DNA of 64,000 bases from an uncultured Collinsella sp. (GTDB lineage: Bacteria > Actinomycetota > Coriobacteriia > Coriobacteriales > Coriobacteriaceae): NCBI GenBank assembly GCA_900757495.1, contig CAAENX010000011.1, positions 97,812 to 161,811 of the forward strand, given 5' to 3'. The translations under genes were made by a program, and so were the position numbers. Below the pieces are notes generated by a model. That model was given only the letters and a program-made list of their open reading frames with translations, was not told the DNA's origin and ran no database searches. Each line of letters begins with the position of its first letter. Positions within the stretch are counted from its first letter, which is position 1. This document shows, piece after piece, positions 31,951 through 41,008 of the stretch.

Positions 31951-32682
31951 CTAGAACATGCCCAAGAAGCCGTGCACAAACAGCGCGGCCACAATAGCAC
32001 CGACAAACGGAGCGATGCCAGGAACAAGCAGGCCATACTTCCAGTTGTTGTCTGCCTTGTTCTTAATCGGCAGCACCTGATAGGCCATGCGAGGACCAAG
32101 GTCACGCGCCTGGTTCATGGCGAAGCCGGTGATGCCGCCCATGCCCATGCCAACGGCCCAGACAATCAGGCCGACGCAGATGGCGAGCAACAGAACGTTC
32201 TCACCAGCACGGCTAGCAGCAGCAAGGATAGCGCTGATGAACACGAAGGTGCAGATAGCCTCGCAGAAGAAGTTGCGGGCATAGTTCGTGCCCTCGGTGG
32301 TGGGGTTGGTCGAGAAGATGTTGCGCTGAGCAATGGGATCGACGACACCCTCGGAAGCCTTGAACTCATCGGCATACATAAACCAAGCGATCACAGCACC
32401 CACAAAGCCGCCGAGCATATCGGCAAGCATGAAGGGGATGCAGTTGCCCCACGGCACCAGACCGACGATGCACTGGGCAAGCACCATAGCGGGGTTCATG
32501 CACACGGCACCGCCAAAGACAAACAGGCAGACCGAGATGCCAAAAGACCAGGTGGTGATGGCAAACATATGACCAGAGCCCTGATACTTGGTGCCCTTGA
32601 GCACGGTATCGCAGTGCACGCCCACGCCAAAGACGATCATGAGGGCCGTCGCGCCGAATTCGCAGAGGAGTTTGGTAAGCAT
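31951..32682 (-). CDS. larD: Aquaporin/glycerol-facilitator family protein, probable lactate channel LarD
   Basis: 243 residues with about six membrane helices of the MIP family. The first pore motif is intact (VCMNPAMVLAQ); the second is NQARDLGPR in place of the usual NPARD. The gene follows larA by 49 bases on the same strand. In lactobacilli the lar operon encodes the aquaglyceroporin LarD, which lets lactic acid cross the membrane, so lactate transport is the likely role. The changed second motif fits a pore with altered selectivity. A simple glycerol facilitator cannot be excluded. Confidence 0.82.
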   Translation of the reverse strand: MLTKLLCEFGATALMIVFGVGVHCDTVLKGTKYQGSGHMFAITTWSFGISVCLFVFGGAVCMNPAMVLAQCIVGLVPWGNCIPFMLADMLGGFVGAVIAWFMYADEFKASEGVVDPIAQRNIFSTNPTTEGTNYARNFFCEAICTFVFISAILAAASRAGENVLLLAICVGLIVWAVGMGMGGITGFAMNQARDLGPRMAYQVLPIKNKADNNWKYGLLVPGIAPFVGAIVAALFVHGFLGMF

Positions 32683-32731
32683 AAAACCTTATCTTTCTTA
32701 TCGGTTACAAACGATTCGTTTAAGCCGCGCA

Positions 32732-34009
32732 CTAGTGCTGCGCGACGACAACACCCAGGCCATCGGGGATGACGGCGACCTTGGCGTCGGCACCCTTCAT
32801 CTCAAAGGCGAGCTTGAGCGCCTCCTCGAGGGTGTTGACCGGCGTCATGTGCATATCCTTGAGCATCTGGTGGTCGCACAGATCGGTGACCATGATCACA
32901 GGGTGATGCGCCAGGATGCGGGCAAAGATCTGGCTCGTCCACTGGTCGGGCAGGGTCTCGTCCTTAGGACGGTCGATGCAGGCACGCTCAAACTCTGCCG
33001 GATCGTTGTCGGCGATGTTGTGATAGAAGCCCTCGCCACCGTGACCGTCGGCACAACCGGCGACGTCGATAATCACGCCGCCCTCGGGAAGCGTGGCCTC
33101 GGCAGCGCACATGCCCTTCACGGCCTGGTAAATGTTCTGGTCGAGGGGGTAGCCGCCGTTGGTGGTGATGGCGATATCGCACTCGACGGGCTCAACGCCG
33201 GCAAGGCTCTTCACGAACTCGCAGCCGGCCTCGTGCGCCTTGTGGATGTCGCCGGCAAAGGAGCCGATGACCTCGTGCTTGCCGTTGAGCACCACGTTGA
33301 GCACAAAGGCAAGGTGAGCCATCTCGGCGGCGGCGAACATATCCTCGCTCACGTGGTTGTGGCACAGGTTGCCGGCACGCGAATGGGAATCGTTCACAAA
33401 CTGACCGTTGTGGTTGTACATGATGGTCTTGTAACTAGCGATACCGGGCAGCACGGACTTACGGCTGCCAGAGAAACCGGCAAAGAAGTGCGGCTCAATA
33501 AAGCCCTCGGCAAGCAGCAGATCGCAATCGGCCGCAATCTTGTTGATGATGCACTCGCCACCAGAAGGCAGGGTGCCGATCTTTTTCATCATGCTGTCGT
33601 CAGTTGCGACGTGCATAACGATTTCCTCGTTGGCAACGATCTCCTCGCCGTACTTGTTGACGAGTTCCTCGTGCGTCGACGGACGGTGCATACCCGTAGC
33701 AACCAAAATACGCACGTGGGCCTCGGGCGCAGCGGAATGGATGTGATGCAGCAGAATAGGCATCGTCACACGCGAGGGAACGGGACGCGTATGGTCGGAG
33801 CTAATGATGACAATATCCTTCTTGCCAGCACAAAGCTCCTCGAGCGACGGCGAGCCATAAGGGTTGGCAAGCGACTCCTCTACCAGCTCTTCCTGCGATT
33901 TCGTAGTCTTAAACTCGTTTTGATGACCCTCCATCACACCCGCGAAGTTCTTGTCCTCGAGCTCCAGATGCAACGTCTTGTGGTCAAACGGCAGTTCACA
34001 TTCAAACAT
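32732..34009 (-). CDS. larA: Nickel-dependent lactate racemase
   Basis: 425 residues from MFECELPFDHKT; the ATG at 34009 is preceded by GGAAGAGGG. The frame extends to 34363 through hairpin DNA, which is rejected. The catalytic set sits at the same numbers as in L. plantarum LarA: D72 and R75 in SSDHTRP, H108 (GMHRPS), H174 (EPHFFAG), K184 (GSRKSVLPG) and H200 (YNHNGQ). It interconverts D- and L-lactate using the NPN nickel pincer covalently held by Lys184. It forms a larA-larD unit converging on larB-larC-tetR. Other LarA-family members racemise other hydroxy acids, but context favours lactate. Confidence 0.93.
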   Translation of the reverse strand: MFECELPFDHKTLHLELEDKNFAGVMEGHQNEFKTTKSQEELVEESLANPYGSPSLEELCAGKKDIVIISSDHTRPVPSRVTMPILLHHIHSAAPEAHVRILVATGMHRPSTHEELVNKYGEEIVANEEIVMHVATDDSMMKKIGTLPSGGECIINKIAADCDLLLAEGFIEPHFFAGFSGSRKSVLPGIASYKTIMYNHNGQFVNDSHSRAGNLCHNHVSEDMFAAAEMAHLAFVLNVVLNGKHEVIGSFAGDIHKAHEAGCEFVKSLAGVEPVECDIAITTNGGYPLDQNIYQAVKGMCAAEATLPEGGVIIDVAGCADGHGGEGFYHNIADNDPAEFERACIDRPKDETLPDQWTSQIFARILAHHPVIMVTDLCDHQMLKDMHMTPVNTLEEALKLAFEMKGADAKVAVIPDGLGVVVAQH

Positions 34010-34128
34010 TGACGAGCGCCCTCTTCCTTTCAACTGACACACTAGATAAACCGTTGGAAGGATACGCCGCTCACCGAAAAACACCACCGTCCACCGACTC
34101 ATTAACACAACGTTCATATTTGACCCAC

Positions 34129-34164
34129 AACAAAACGGCCGCGATCCCAAAAAGGACCGCGGCC
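34129..34164 (-). terminator. Hairpin terminator upstream of larA, probably for ppc read-through
   Basis: CGGCCGCGGTCC with GGATCGCGGCCG, 12 bp, followed on the minus strand by TTTTGTTGT. Lies between ppc and larA, both minus-strand. Confidence 0.7.
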
Positions 34165-34323
34165 GAAACAGTCGTAAGGCGAGAAGCGCCACATGCACCT
34201 CAATCCCGATCGATAAGACGCGAAGTGCGAAGCGCCAAACGCGCCGCCGGGACAGACCCCATCCAAAACGCGCGAAGCGCGCCTTATTCTCATCAGCCCC
34301 AATCCCTGAAGACCGAGGACGAA

Positions 34324-34450
34324 GGGACCCGATGGGTTTCCCTCTGAATGCATTCCGCAGCACGAAGCCCCCTTATCCGCAGCTCCGAAGGAGCAGGATA
34401 AGGGGGCTTCAAGTGCGAGGACGCATTCAGAGGGAAACCCATCGGGTCCC
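34324..34450. repeat. Long two-stem hairpin element, copy B
   Basis: Outer arms 34324-34351 and 34423-34450 are perfect over 28 bp, the inner stem 34364-34378 with 34396-34410 is perfect over 15 bp (GAAGCCCCCTTATCC), and the loop holds a further CTCC-GGAG pair. Junctions ATTCCGCAGCAC and AAGTGCGAGGAC match copy A on the opposite strand. GCAC/GTGC here replaces GGAC/GTCC there, a compensatory change. Lies just downstream of ppc. Confidence 0.75.
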
Positions 34451-34473
34451 GGTGAGAGCCGCAGGGCTATCGA

Positions 34474-37287
34474 TTACCCCGTGTTTTGCAATCCTGCCGA
34501 GACGCCGGTCACAGTCGAAAGAATCAGGCTCATGTACTCGGCCTTCTTCTCCTCGGCCATCTCGTCCTGGTTCATACGCACCTCGCGAAGGGCGCGGACC
34601 TGTGCGATGGACAGGGCGTCGACATAGGGGTTGCGCACGCGGACAGCGCAGCCAAGCACGCGGCGGCGCTGTAACGGCCACTCGTCACCGACGATGGCAA
34701 GGACCCACTTACGGGTGAGCTGCATCTCGGTGAAGACCTTCTCGGACAGATCCTGGCGATCGCCCAGGTGCAGATACATCTTGGCAATGCGCTGGTCGGT
34801 CTTGGCGATCGACATCTCGATGTTGTCGATAAAGGTGCGGAAGAACGGCCACTCCTGGTAGGCAGCCTTGAGCTGGTCAAGATCGCCCAGCTGCTCGCAG
34901 GCGGTGCCCAGGCCGTACCAAGCGGCCAGATTGATGCGTGCCTGGCTCCAGCTAAAGATCCACGGAATGGTACGCAGGTCGTCGAGCGACTTGGCACCCA
35001 GACCGCGCTTGGCCGGGCGCGACCCGATCGGCAGCAGACCGACCTCGGTCAGCGGCGTCACGGTCGAGAACCACGGTGTAAAGTCCTCGGTGTTCAGCAG
35101 GTCCAGATAGCGCTCATGGCTTGCGGCGTTAAGCTTCTCGGCCATATCCCAGAACTTCTGCGTGGTCTCGGTGTTAGTCTTCTCGACACTCGGGGCCGAC
35201 TGCAAAAGCGTTGCGGCTGCAACGGACTCAACATGGCGCTGAGCCAGCGTGCGGTTACCGTAACGGGCAAAAATGACCTCGCCCTGCTCGGTGAGCTTAA
35301 AGAAGCAGTTGACCGAACCCTTGGGCTGCGCCAGCACGGCCTTGTTGGCCGGGCCGCCACCACGGCCCACGGCACCGCCGCGACCGTGCATGAGCACCAA
35401 GTCGATATCGTTTTTCTCGGCCCACTTGGCAATGCGCTCCTGCGCGGAGTGCAGCGCGAGCATGGCCGTGGTAGGACCGGCGTCCTTGGAGGAGTCGGAA
35501 TAGCCCAGCATGACCTCCATGCGGCGGTTGGTCTGGGCAAGGCGCTTTTGCACCACGGGCAGCATAAGCATCTGGTCGAGCACGTCGACGCAGCCCTCGA
35601 GGTCCTCGAGCTGCTCGAACAGCGGGATCACGTCGAGCTCGGGGACATCCTCCTCGTGTGCAAAGGACAGGTGAGCAAGCTCAAAGACGTCGGCCACATG
35701 CTGGGCGCTCTTGGTGAACGAGATGATGTAGCGGTGCGCCATCTTCTTGCCGTAGCGCTTTTGGATGGAGCCGATAGCGCGGAAGGTATCGATGACCTCG
35801 CGCGTCATGGGCTGCAGATCACCATGGATACCGTTCTCGTGGATATCCTTGAGGGCGCGGGCGTGCACCACGGAGTGCTGACGGAACTCCATCTCGACCA
35901 TGTGGAAGCCGAAGGACTCGACCTGCCAGATGATGGTCTGGACCGGGCCGTAGGCAGCACGGACGGCACCGCAGGCGGCCAGCGAGCGCTGGACGACGCG
36001 CAGGTCCTCCAGGAACTCATCGGCGCTGTGGTACATGGTGTCGGTGATGCGACGCACGGTGGCGTTCAGACGGTCGGCCATGACGAGCATGACGGCGCGA
36101 TGCGGCTCGTGCTCGGAGATTAGCTCGGCGCGTGCCGTGTACTGGGTGCTCATCTCGACCTGATGGTTCCACAGGTTGATGAGCTCGGCAGACGGCTTGC
36201 TGTAGGTGGCCTCGAGCGTGAGGTTACGGCCGATGCGGCGGCACTTGTCCTCGAGCTTGAGCACCATATGGGTGAAATACTTGGCGGCGACCTCACGGCT
36301 TACCTTGGCGGTGACGTTGGGGTTACCGTCGCGGTCGGAGCCGATCCAGCTGCCGGGATGGAAGAATGCCGGGCACAGCGGCGGCACGGTACCGGCCTTA
36401 TCACCCAGCACCCAGTCGTCAAAACGACGATAGATGACGGGGATAACGTCGAACAGCGTGTTATCGAAGATGTCGATGATGGTATCGGCTTCCTCGACCG
36501 GCGTGGGCTTCTTGAGCGCGATGGGGCTCGTACGCACCAGGGCGTCAATCTCCTGCAGCATATGGCGCTCGTTCTCCACCAGGTCGGAGCCGCCCAGACG
36601 CGGACGCTCCTCCAGCAGGTTGGAGATACGGCGAATCTTGCCCTCGACGGCCTTGCGACGGGCCTCGGTGGGATGTGCGGTAAAGACGGGGTGGAACTCA
36701 AGCTTGCCGAGCAGCTCGTTGGCACCCTCGACACCCATCTCGTCTACCAGCTGGTGATAGGCGACGGTGAGCTCGTTGGCGGGATCGACCTCGGTATCGG
36801 TCGATGCGCCGGCCTCGCGCTCGCGCAGCTGCGCCACGCGGTAGTTCTCCTCCGACAGGTTTGCCAGATGGAAGAAGCTCGTAAAGGCGCGTACGATAAC
36901 CTGCTGTTTATCGAGCGGCAGGCTGTCGATCAGATCGACGACCTCGCGAAACGCCACGGCGGTAGGCTCGTCGGCAGTGGGCACGCCCTGCTCGTCGACG
37001 GACTCGTCGGCAGCACGGCTACCGGGGTTGCCGGCATTGGCCACAATCTCGGCTGTCAAAATCTTGTCGAACAGGTCCGCGATCTCGGGATCATACTCGC
37101 TAAGCACACGGCGCTCCAGGCGCAAGAACAGCGCCAGATTGTCGCGCAGCTCCTCGGGGATCTCGATCTCGGCGAGACGCTCCCTGGACTCGGCATTCGA
37201 GCCGATTCGGTTAACGAGGCGGTTGACCACGGCAGCGACGCGCGCCGCGGCTTCGGGTACAGACTGGTTGCTTAGGTTCTCAGCCAC
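34474..37287 (-). CDS. ppc: Phosphoenolpyruvate carboxylase
   Basis: About 937 residues. Motifs: VFTAHPTEARRK (catalytic His), SWIGSDRDGNP, GYSDSSKDAG, the glycine-rich LMHGRGGAVGRGGGP and the conserved C-terminal QNTG. It adds bicarbonate to PEP to give oxaloacetate, feeding the reductive TCA branch and aspartate. A GTG at 37287 with GGGAGG four bases upstream is preferred to an ATG at 37299 whose Shine-Dalgarno is only one base away. Residues about 95-120 form an acidic insertion (AADESVDEQGVPTADEP) of unknown role. Confidence 0.96.
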   Translation of the reverse strand: MAENLSNQSVPEAAARVAAVVNRLVNRIGSNAESRERLAEIEIPEELRDNLALFLRLERRVLSEYDPEIADLFDKILTAEIVANAGNPGSRAADESVDEQGVPTADEPTAVAFREVVDLIDSLPLDKQQVIVRAFTSFFHLANLSEENYRVAQLREREAGASTDTEVDPANELTVAYHQLVDEMGVEGANELLGKLEFHPVFTAHPTEARRKAVEGKIRRISNLLEERPRLGGSDLVENERHMLQEIDALVRTSPIALKKPTPVEEADTIIDIFDNTLFDVIPVIYRRFDDWVLGDKAGTVPPLCPAFFHPGSWIGSDRDGNPNVTAKVSREVAAKYFTHMVLKLEDKCRRIGRNLTLEATYSKPSAELINLWNHQVEMSTQYTARAELISEHEPHRAVMLVMADRLNATVRRITDTMYHSADEFLEDLRVVQRSLAACGAVRAAYGPVQTIIWQVESFGFHMVEMEFRQHSVVHARALKDIHENGIHGDLQPMTREVIDTFRAIGSIQKRYGKKMAHRYIISFTKSAQHVADVFELAHLSFAHEEDVPELDVIPLFEQLEDLEGCVDVLDQMLMLPVVQKRLAQTNRRMEVMLGYSDSSKDAGPTTAMLALHSAQERIAKWAEKNDIDLVLMHGRGGAVGRGGGPANKAVLAQPKGSVNCFFKLTEQGEVIFARYGNRTLAQRHVESVAAATLLQSAPSVEKTNTETTQKFWDMAEKLNAASHERYLDLLNTEDFTPWFSTVTPLTEVGLLPIGSRPAKRGLGAKSLDDLRTIPWIFSWSQARINLAAWYGLGTACEQLGDLDQLKAAYQEWPFFRTFIDNIEMSIAKTDQRIAKMYLHLGDRQDLSEKVFTEMQLTRKWVLAIVGDEWPLQRRRVLGCAVRVRNPYVDALSIAQVRALREVRMNQDEMAEEKKAEYMSLILSTVTGVSAGLQNTG

Positions 37288-37449
37288 GTTTCCTCCCATT
37301 CCTCCTTCTATGCACGTAACATGCGGTATCCATTATAGGCACTCGGCAAAAACTTTCGGCGCTGATTGCGCTTTACCACACAAAAGTATTTTCTGCATTG
37401 CAAGGGTTTTTGCCCTAAATGGTCGTATTTCTCGGTGGGCGGCATACGT

Positions 37450-37486
37450 AAACGGGGGCATTCCGCATAAAAGCGAAACACCCCCG
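37450..37486 (-). terminator. Terminator of hisS
   Basis: A 14-bp stem with G-U pairs (CGGGGGTGTTTCGC with GCGGAATGCCCCCG), then TTTACG on the minus strand. Confidence 0.6.
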
Positions 37487-37544
37487 TAACAATCGCTCTC
37501 CATGAGCAGGGCACGTTGGCAGACCCGCAACTCAAAAAGATGCG

Positions 37545-38858
37545 CTACAGGCGCTCGCGAACCGCCTCGACCACATTGGCCAAATCGACGAGAACCTCGT
37601 CATGGCTCTCCATGTCGCGCACCTTGACCTTACCGGCGGCAAGCTCGTCACCACCCAGGACCAAAATGAGCTTGGCGCCCACCTTGTCGGCCTGCTTAAA
37701 CTGGGCCTTGAGCGAACGGCCCTGATAGTCGGCCTCGGTCACGATGCCTGCGGCGCGAAGCTCCTGCGTGATGGCAAAGACGTTCTGGCGCAGCTCCTTG
37801 CCGGCATTGGCGACGTAGACGCACGGGGCCTCCTCGGCACCCAGGTCGCTGCCAAAGGCCTGAAGGGCCAGCAGGGCGCGCTCAAAACCGACAGCGAAGC
37901 CGACGCCTGCCGTGGGCTTGCCTCCCTCGAGCTCGACCAAGCCGTCATAGCGACCGCCGCCACCGATGGAGCCGACACCGGCGCCGGGAGCCTCGACCTC
38001 AAAGACGGTACGGGTGTAGTAGTCCAGGCCACGCACCAGGGTGGGATCCTCGACATACTCGATACCCGCCGCATCCAAATAGCGCTTGACCTGCTCGTAG
38101 TGATCGCGGCACTCATCGCACAGGTTGTCGCCCATCAGCGGGGCGTCGGCCATGATCTCGCGGCAGTGGTCGTTCTTGCAGTCGAAGGCACGCAGCGGAT
38201 TGAGCTCGGCGCGCTCGCGGCACTCGTCGCACATCTCGTCGGCGTGATCGAGAATGAACTGCTTAACCTGCTCGCGATAGGCCGGACGGCACTGGGCATC
38301 GCCCATCGAGTTAATGAGCAGACGAAGCTTGGAAAGATCGAAACCAAGGCGCTTGTAGAACTCCATGAGCATGATGATGCACTCGGCGTCGGCAGCCGGA
38401 TCGGGAGCGCCGAGCCACTCGATGCCCACCTGGTGGAACTGGCGCAGGCGACCCTTCTGGGGACGCTCGCCACGGAACATGGCCTCGGCGTAATAGGCCT
38501 TAAACGGCGTGGAGCCCTGGGGCACCAGGTTGTTCTCCACGACGGCGCGCACCACACCGGCCGTGCCCTCGGGACGAAGGGCCAGGCGCTGCTTGGGCTT
38601 GAGTTTGGTGTCGGTGCCCTCGGTAAAGACGCGCTCCAGGTTGGCACCGCTGAACACGCGGAACATTTCCTTGCGTACGACGTCGGTCGACTGGCCGATA
38701 CCGTGGACAAACACGTCCACCTGCTCGATCGCGGGCGTCTCGATGGGTTTAAAACCAAACGGCTCAAACACGCCGGCCGCAATCTGCTGCATCTTTTGCC
38801 AGGCGCGCATCTCGGCGCCGATAAGGTCGCGGGTTCCCTCCGCCTTCTGTGCCTGCAT
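37545..38858 (-). CDS. hisS: Histidyl-tRNA synthetase
   Basis: 437 residues starting MQAQKAEGTRDLIG; the ATG at 38858 follows AAAGGTG. Class II motifs: motif 2 (YYAEAMFRGERPQKGRLRQF), the histidine-binding signature LVRGLDYYTRTVFE, GGGGRYDGL and motif 3 region GVGFAVGFERALLAL; the C-terminal anticodon domain begins near VYVANAGKELRQ. An insertion with paired cysteines (CDECRERAE, DCKNDHC, CDECRDHY; about 210-260) looks like a metal-binding knuckle known in many bacterial HisRS. Charges tRNA-His. Confidence 0.96.
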   Translation of the reverse strand: MQAQKAEGTRDLIGAEMRAWQKMQQIAAGVFEPFGFKPIETPAIEQVDVFVHGIGQSTDVVRKEMFRVFSGANLERVFTEGTDTKLKPKQRLALRPEGTAGVVRAVVENNLVPQGSTPFKAYYAEAMFRGERPQKGRLRQFHQVGIEWLGAPDPAADAECIIMLMEFYKRLGFDLSKLRLLINSMGDAQCRPAYREQVKQFILDHADEMCDECRERAELNPLRAFDCKNDHCREIMADAPLMGDNLCDECRDHYEQVKRYLDAAGIEYVEDPTLVRGLDYYTRTVFEVEAPGAGVGSIGGGGRYDGLVELEGGKPTAGVGFAVGFERALLALQAFGSDLGAEEAPCVYVANAGKELRQNVFAITQELRAAGIVTEADYQGRSLKAQFKQADKVGAKLILVLGGDELAAGKVKVRDMESHDEVLVDLANVVEAVRERL

Positions 38859-38915
38859 GGGCAAACACCTTTCTTTTGTATCGCGTCATAGGTAGTGGAT
38901 ATTATACGGCACAAA

Positions 38916-38991
38916 CACAAACAGCGGCGGCGCGTCTGACCGAACGAGGGTATGGGGACTCGTTCGGCCAGATGCGCCGCCGCTGTTTGTG
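38916..38991. repeat. 33-bp-arm hairpin upstream of hisS
   Basis: Arms 38916-38948 and 38959-38991 pair over 33 bp with two mismatches around a ten-base loop; the stem contains CAGCGGCGGCGC. Lies between the hisS start and the MFS remnant. No T run follows on the minus strand, so it is unlikely to be a plain terminator. Confidence 0.65.
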
Positions 38992-38992
38992 A

Positions 38993-39058
38993 TCCGTGGC
39001 CGCCTTGGAAACCGAATGATGGTACGAGCATCTATTCGGCCTCCAGGGCAGCCACGGA
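38993..39058. repeat. 25-bp-arm hairpin adjoining the previous one
   Basis: Arms 38993-39017 and 39034-39058 pair over 25 bp with four mismatches. It starts two bases after the first hairpin, so the pair forms a tandem structure of about 143 bp. Confidence 0.55.
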
Positions 39059-39092
39059 TAGAACGGGGCAAATAGAAAAGAGCGACGGACGT

Positions 39093-39551
39093 CTACTCCC
39101 CCGCCACGCTCGCGCGCAGCTTGGCGGCGATGGGCTCGGATGCCAGCAGGAACACGAGCATGACAACGGAGCATGCCAGGCACACAATCCAGGTGCTCGC
39201 AAAGGAGCCCGTGGCATCGAACAGCACGCCCGAGACGATAGCGCCCACGGTGCCGCCGACCATCTCGAGCGAGGTAATGGTGCCCGTGACCTTGCCGAGG
39301 TCGGCCATGCCAAACTGCTTGGACGCGGCAATGGTAGGCGTGATGGTGCCCATGCACGTTCCGATACCAAAGCTCACAGCGGCAACAATAGGACCAAGGT
39401 CCGTCGTCGGGAAGCACAGCGCCACACAGGCGACAATACACGCAACGGAACCCAGCACGTTGCCAAAGCGCAAACCAAAGCGGTCATAGATCGCGCCGAG
39501 CGAAATCTTGGCGATAACGACCGTGGCCATGATGACAAAGCCGGAGGCCAC
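39093..39551 (-). pseudogene. C-terminal half of an MFS transporter, 5'-truncated
   Basis: 152 residues with four to five hydrophobic segments, starting at what looks like TM7 of an MFS protein (VIMATVVIAKISLGAIYDRFG, then GIGTCMGTITPTIAASKQFG), reminiscent of the oxalate/formate-type branch. The usual N-terminal six helices are missing. The only start is a GTG at 39551 without ribosome site. The homologous-looking frame continues upstream (QQHKFFSGWLVVASGF) right up to the M20 stop codon, in the same frame. A deletion has probably joined the M20 gene's end to the middle of this gene. It could still be made as a half-transporter, but decay is more likely. Confidence 0.65.
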
Positions 39552-39593
39552 GACGAGCCAACCGGAGAAGAATTTATGCTGCTGGGCTATGGA

Positions 39594-40892
39594 TTACTCC
39601 TTGTGGTCAGCGATATAGCCCAAAGCGACGGCGGCATAAACCGCGGCGCCAAGGGGAAGCTCGGCATCGCTAAAACGTGCCTTGGGATGATGCTGAGCAA
39701 AATGCTCGTCCGTATCAGTCACGGCAGCGCCCACGGTAAAGTACGCACTCGGGATCTCGCTCGAGATCAACGCGAAGTCCTCGCTCGCCATGGCGTGGAA
39801 CAGCGGCAGGCAGGCGGACTTGGGCAGCACCGCGCCCACGTAGCCAAGCGACGCCTGCGTCATATCGTCATCGAGTACGAGCGGGGGAACATCCGAGAGC
39901 GTCTCGATAGTCGCCGGCGTACGATAGGTCGTGGCAACGCCTTTGACGACCTCCACGATGCGGGCCTTGAGGTGCTCCATGAGCTCGACATCGAAGCCAC
40001 GCAGCGTTCCCTCGAGCACACAAGTATCAGGGATGACATTTGCGGCCTGACCGCCGGCGAACTTGCCAACGGTAAGCGCGACCTCCTTGGCCGCCGGCAC
40101 TTCGCGAGCGATAAGCTCCTGAAGTGCCAGATGCACGTGCACACCCGCCGTAATGGGGTCGATGCAGATCTCGGGGCTCGAGCCATGACCGCCCTTGCCC
40201 TGCAGCGTGATGCGGAAACCGTACACGCCCGAGAGCGCCGGACTGCCGTAAAGCACCAGGCCAAGCGGCGACTGGCTATTGACATGCATGGCAAAGGCGA
40301 CCTGAGGGCGCGGGTTCTGCAGCAGACCGTCGGCGATGGCGGCGCGGGCACCTTCAAAGGTTTCCTCGCCCGGCTGAAACAGCAGCTTAACCGTGGCGTT
40401 GGCATCAACAAGCTCAGTCTCGCGCGCTTTGAGCAAACGAGCCGCACCAAGCAGCGCCGTCGCGTGCATATCGTGACCGCAAGCGTGCATGCAGCCGTTG
40501 GTGGATGCAAAGGGCTCGCCGGATTCCTCGGCAACGGGCAGGGCGTCCATGTCGCCACGAAGCATGATGACCGTACCGGCCTGCTCATTCGTGCAGACGC
40601 CATTGTCTTGGGCCGCGGCGGCACCGGCGCCGACAAGGCCCACAACGCAGGAACCATCAACGAGCGTGGCAAATGGGATGTCCATCTCGGTCAGGCGCGC
40701 TTGGATATACGCAGAGGTCTGTGGGAGGCTATTACCCAGCTCGGGCATCTGGTGGAGATCGTGTCGCCACGCAGCGAGCTCGTCTGCAAAAGCCTGAGCT
40801 TCTGCAACAAGACCGTCACCGATAGCGGCCTGCGCCGCTGCGGTGGCCTTGGGCGCTGATTGCGGTTGAAGATCGGACAAAGCTGGTGCCAT
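39594..40892 (-). CDS. M20D-family amidohydrolase/peptidase
   Basis: 432 residues from MAPALSDLQPQ; the ATG at 40892 follows GGAGGG. Motifs of the IAA-amino acid/hippurate hydrolase group: LRGDMDALPVAEE, HACGHDMHATALLGAA, LFQPGEETFEGA and the lid-domain KGGHGSSPE, with MASEDFA near the end. It hydrolyses amide bonds of N-acyl or small peptidic substrates using two metal ions. Substrate unknown; cytosolic. The stop codon is in frame with the following MFS fragment, suggesting deletion nearby but an intact enzyme. Confidence 0.92.
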   Translation of the reverse strand: MAPALSDLQPQSAPKATAAAQAAIGDGLVAEAQAFADELAAWRHDLHQMPELGNSLPQTSAYIQARLTEMDIPFATLVDGSCVVGLVGAGAAAAQDNGVCTNEQAGTVIMLRGDMDALPVAEESGEPFASTNGCMHACGHDMHATALLGAARLLKARETELVDANATVKLLFQPGEETFEGARAAIADGLLQNPRPQVAFAMHVNSQSPLGLVLYGSPALSGVYGFRITLQGKGGHGSSPEICIDPITAGVHVHLALQELIAREVPAAKEVALTVGKFAGGQAANVIPDTCVLEGTLRGFDVELMEHLKARIVEVVKGVATTYRTPATIETLSDVPPLVLDDDMTQASLGYVGAVLPKSACLPLFHAMASEDFALISSEIPSAYFTVGAAVTDTDEHFAQHHPKARFSDAELPLGAAVYAAVALGYIADHKE

Positions 40893-40970
40893 AGATGCCC
40901 TCCAGTATCGTTTTTGCAGCAAGCACTTTGATATCGTAAAGTGCAAGGTACTACTTTAAGGGCGAGGCAT

Positions 40971-40996
40971 AAAAAATGCCGCCCCGGGAGGGCGGC
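40971..40996 (-). terminator. Terminator of the EamA gene
   Basis: GCCGCCC with GGGCGGC around a five-base loop, then TTTTTTAT on the minus strand. Confidence 0.85.
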
Positions 40997-41008
40997 GCAA
41001 CAAGTTGT

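Larger units (their letters stand above)
34010..34473. other. 464-bp gap between larA and ppc
   Basis: Holds the hairpin at 34129-34164, the long element at 34324-34450, and between them short GCGAAGCGC-type repeats (34180-34290). No coding sequence supported. Confidence 0.65.

Noticed and set aside
32732..34363. Longer larA start (543 residues)
   Set aside because: The extra 118 residues are translated from intergenic hairpin DNA; the ATG at 34009 has a ribosome site and gives the catalytic residues the same numbering as known LarA.
31800..34450. Invertible larDA cassette through homologous recombination of the flanking hairpins
   Set aside because: Although the two elements are inverted, identity is limited to short junctions of about 12 bases, too little for homologous inversion; no recombinase gene is nearby.
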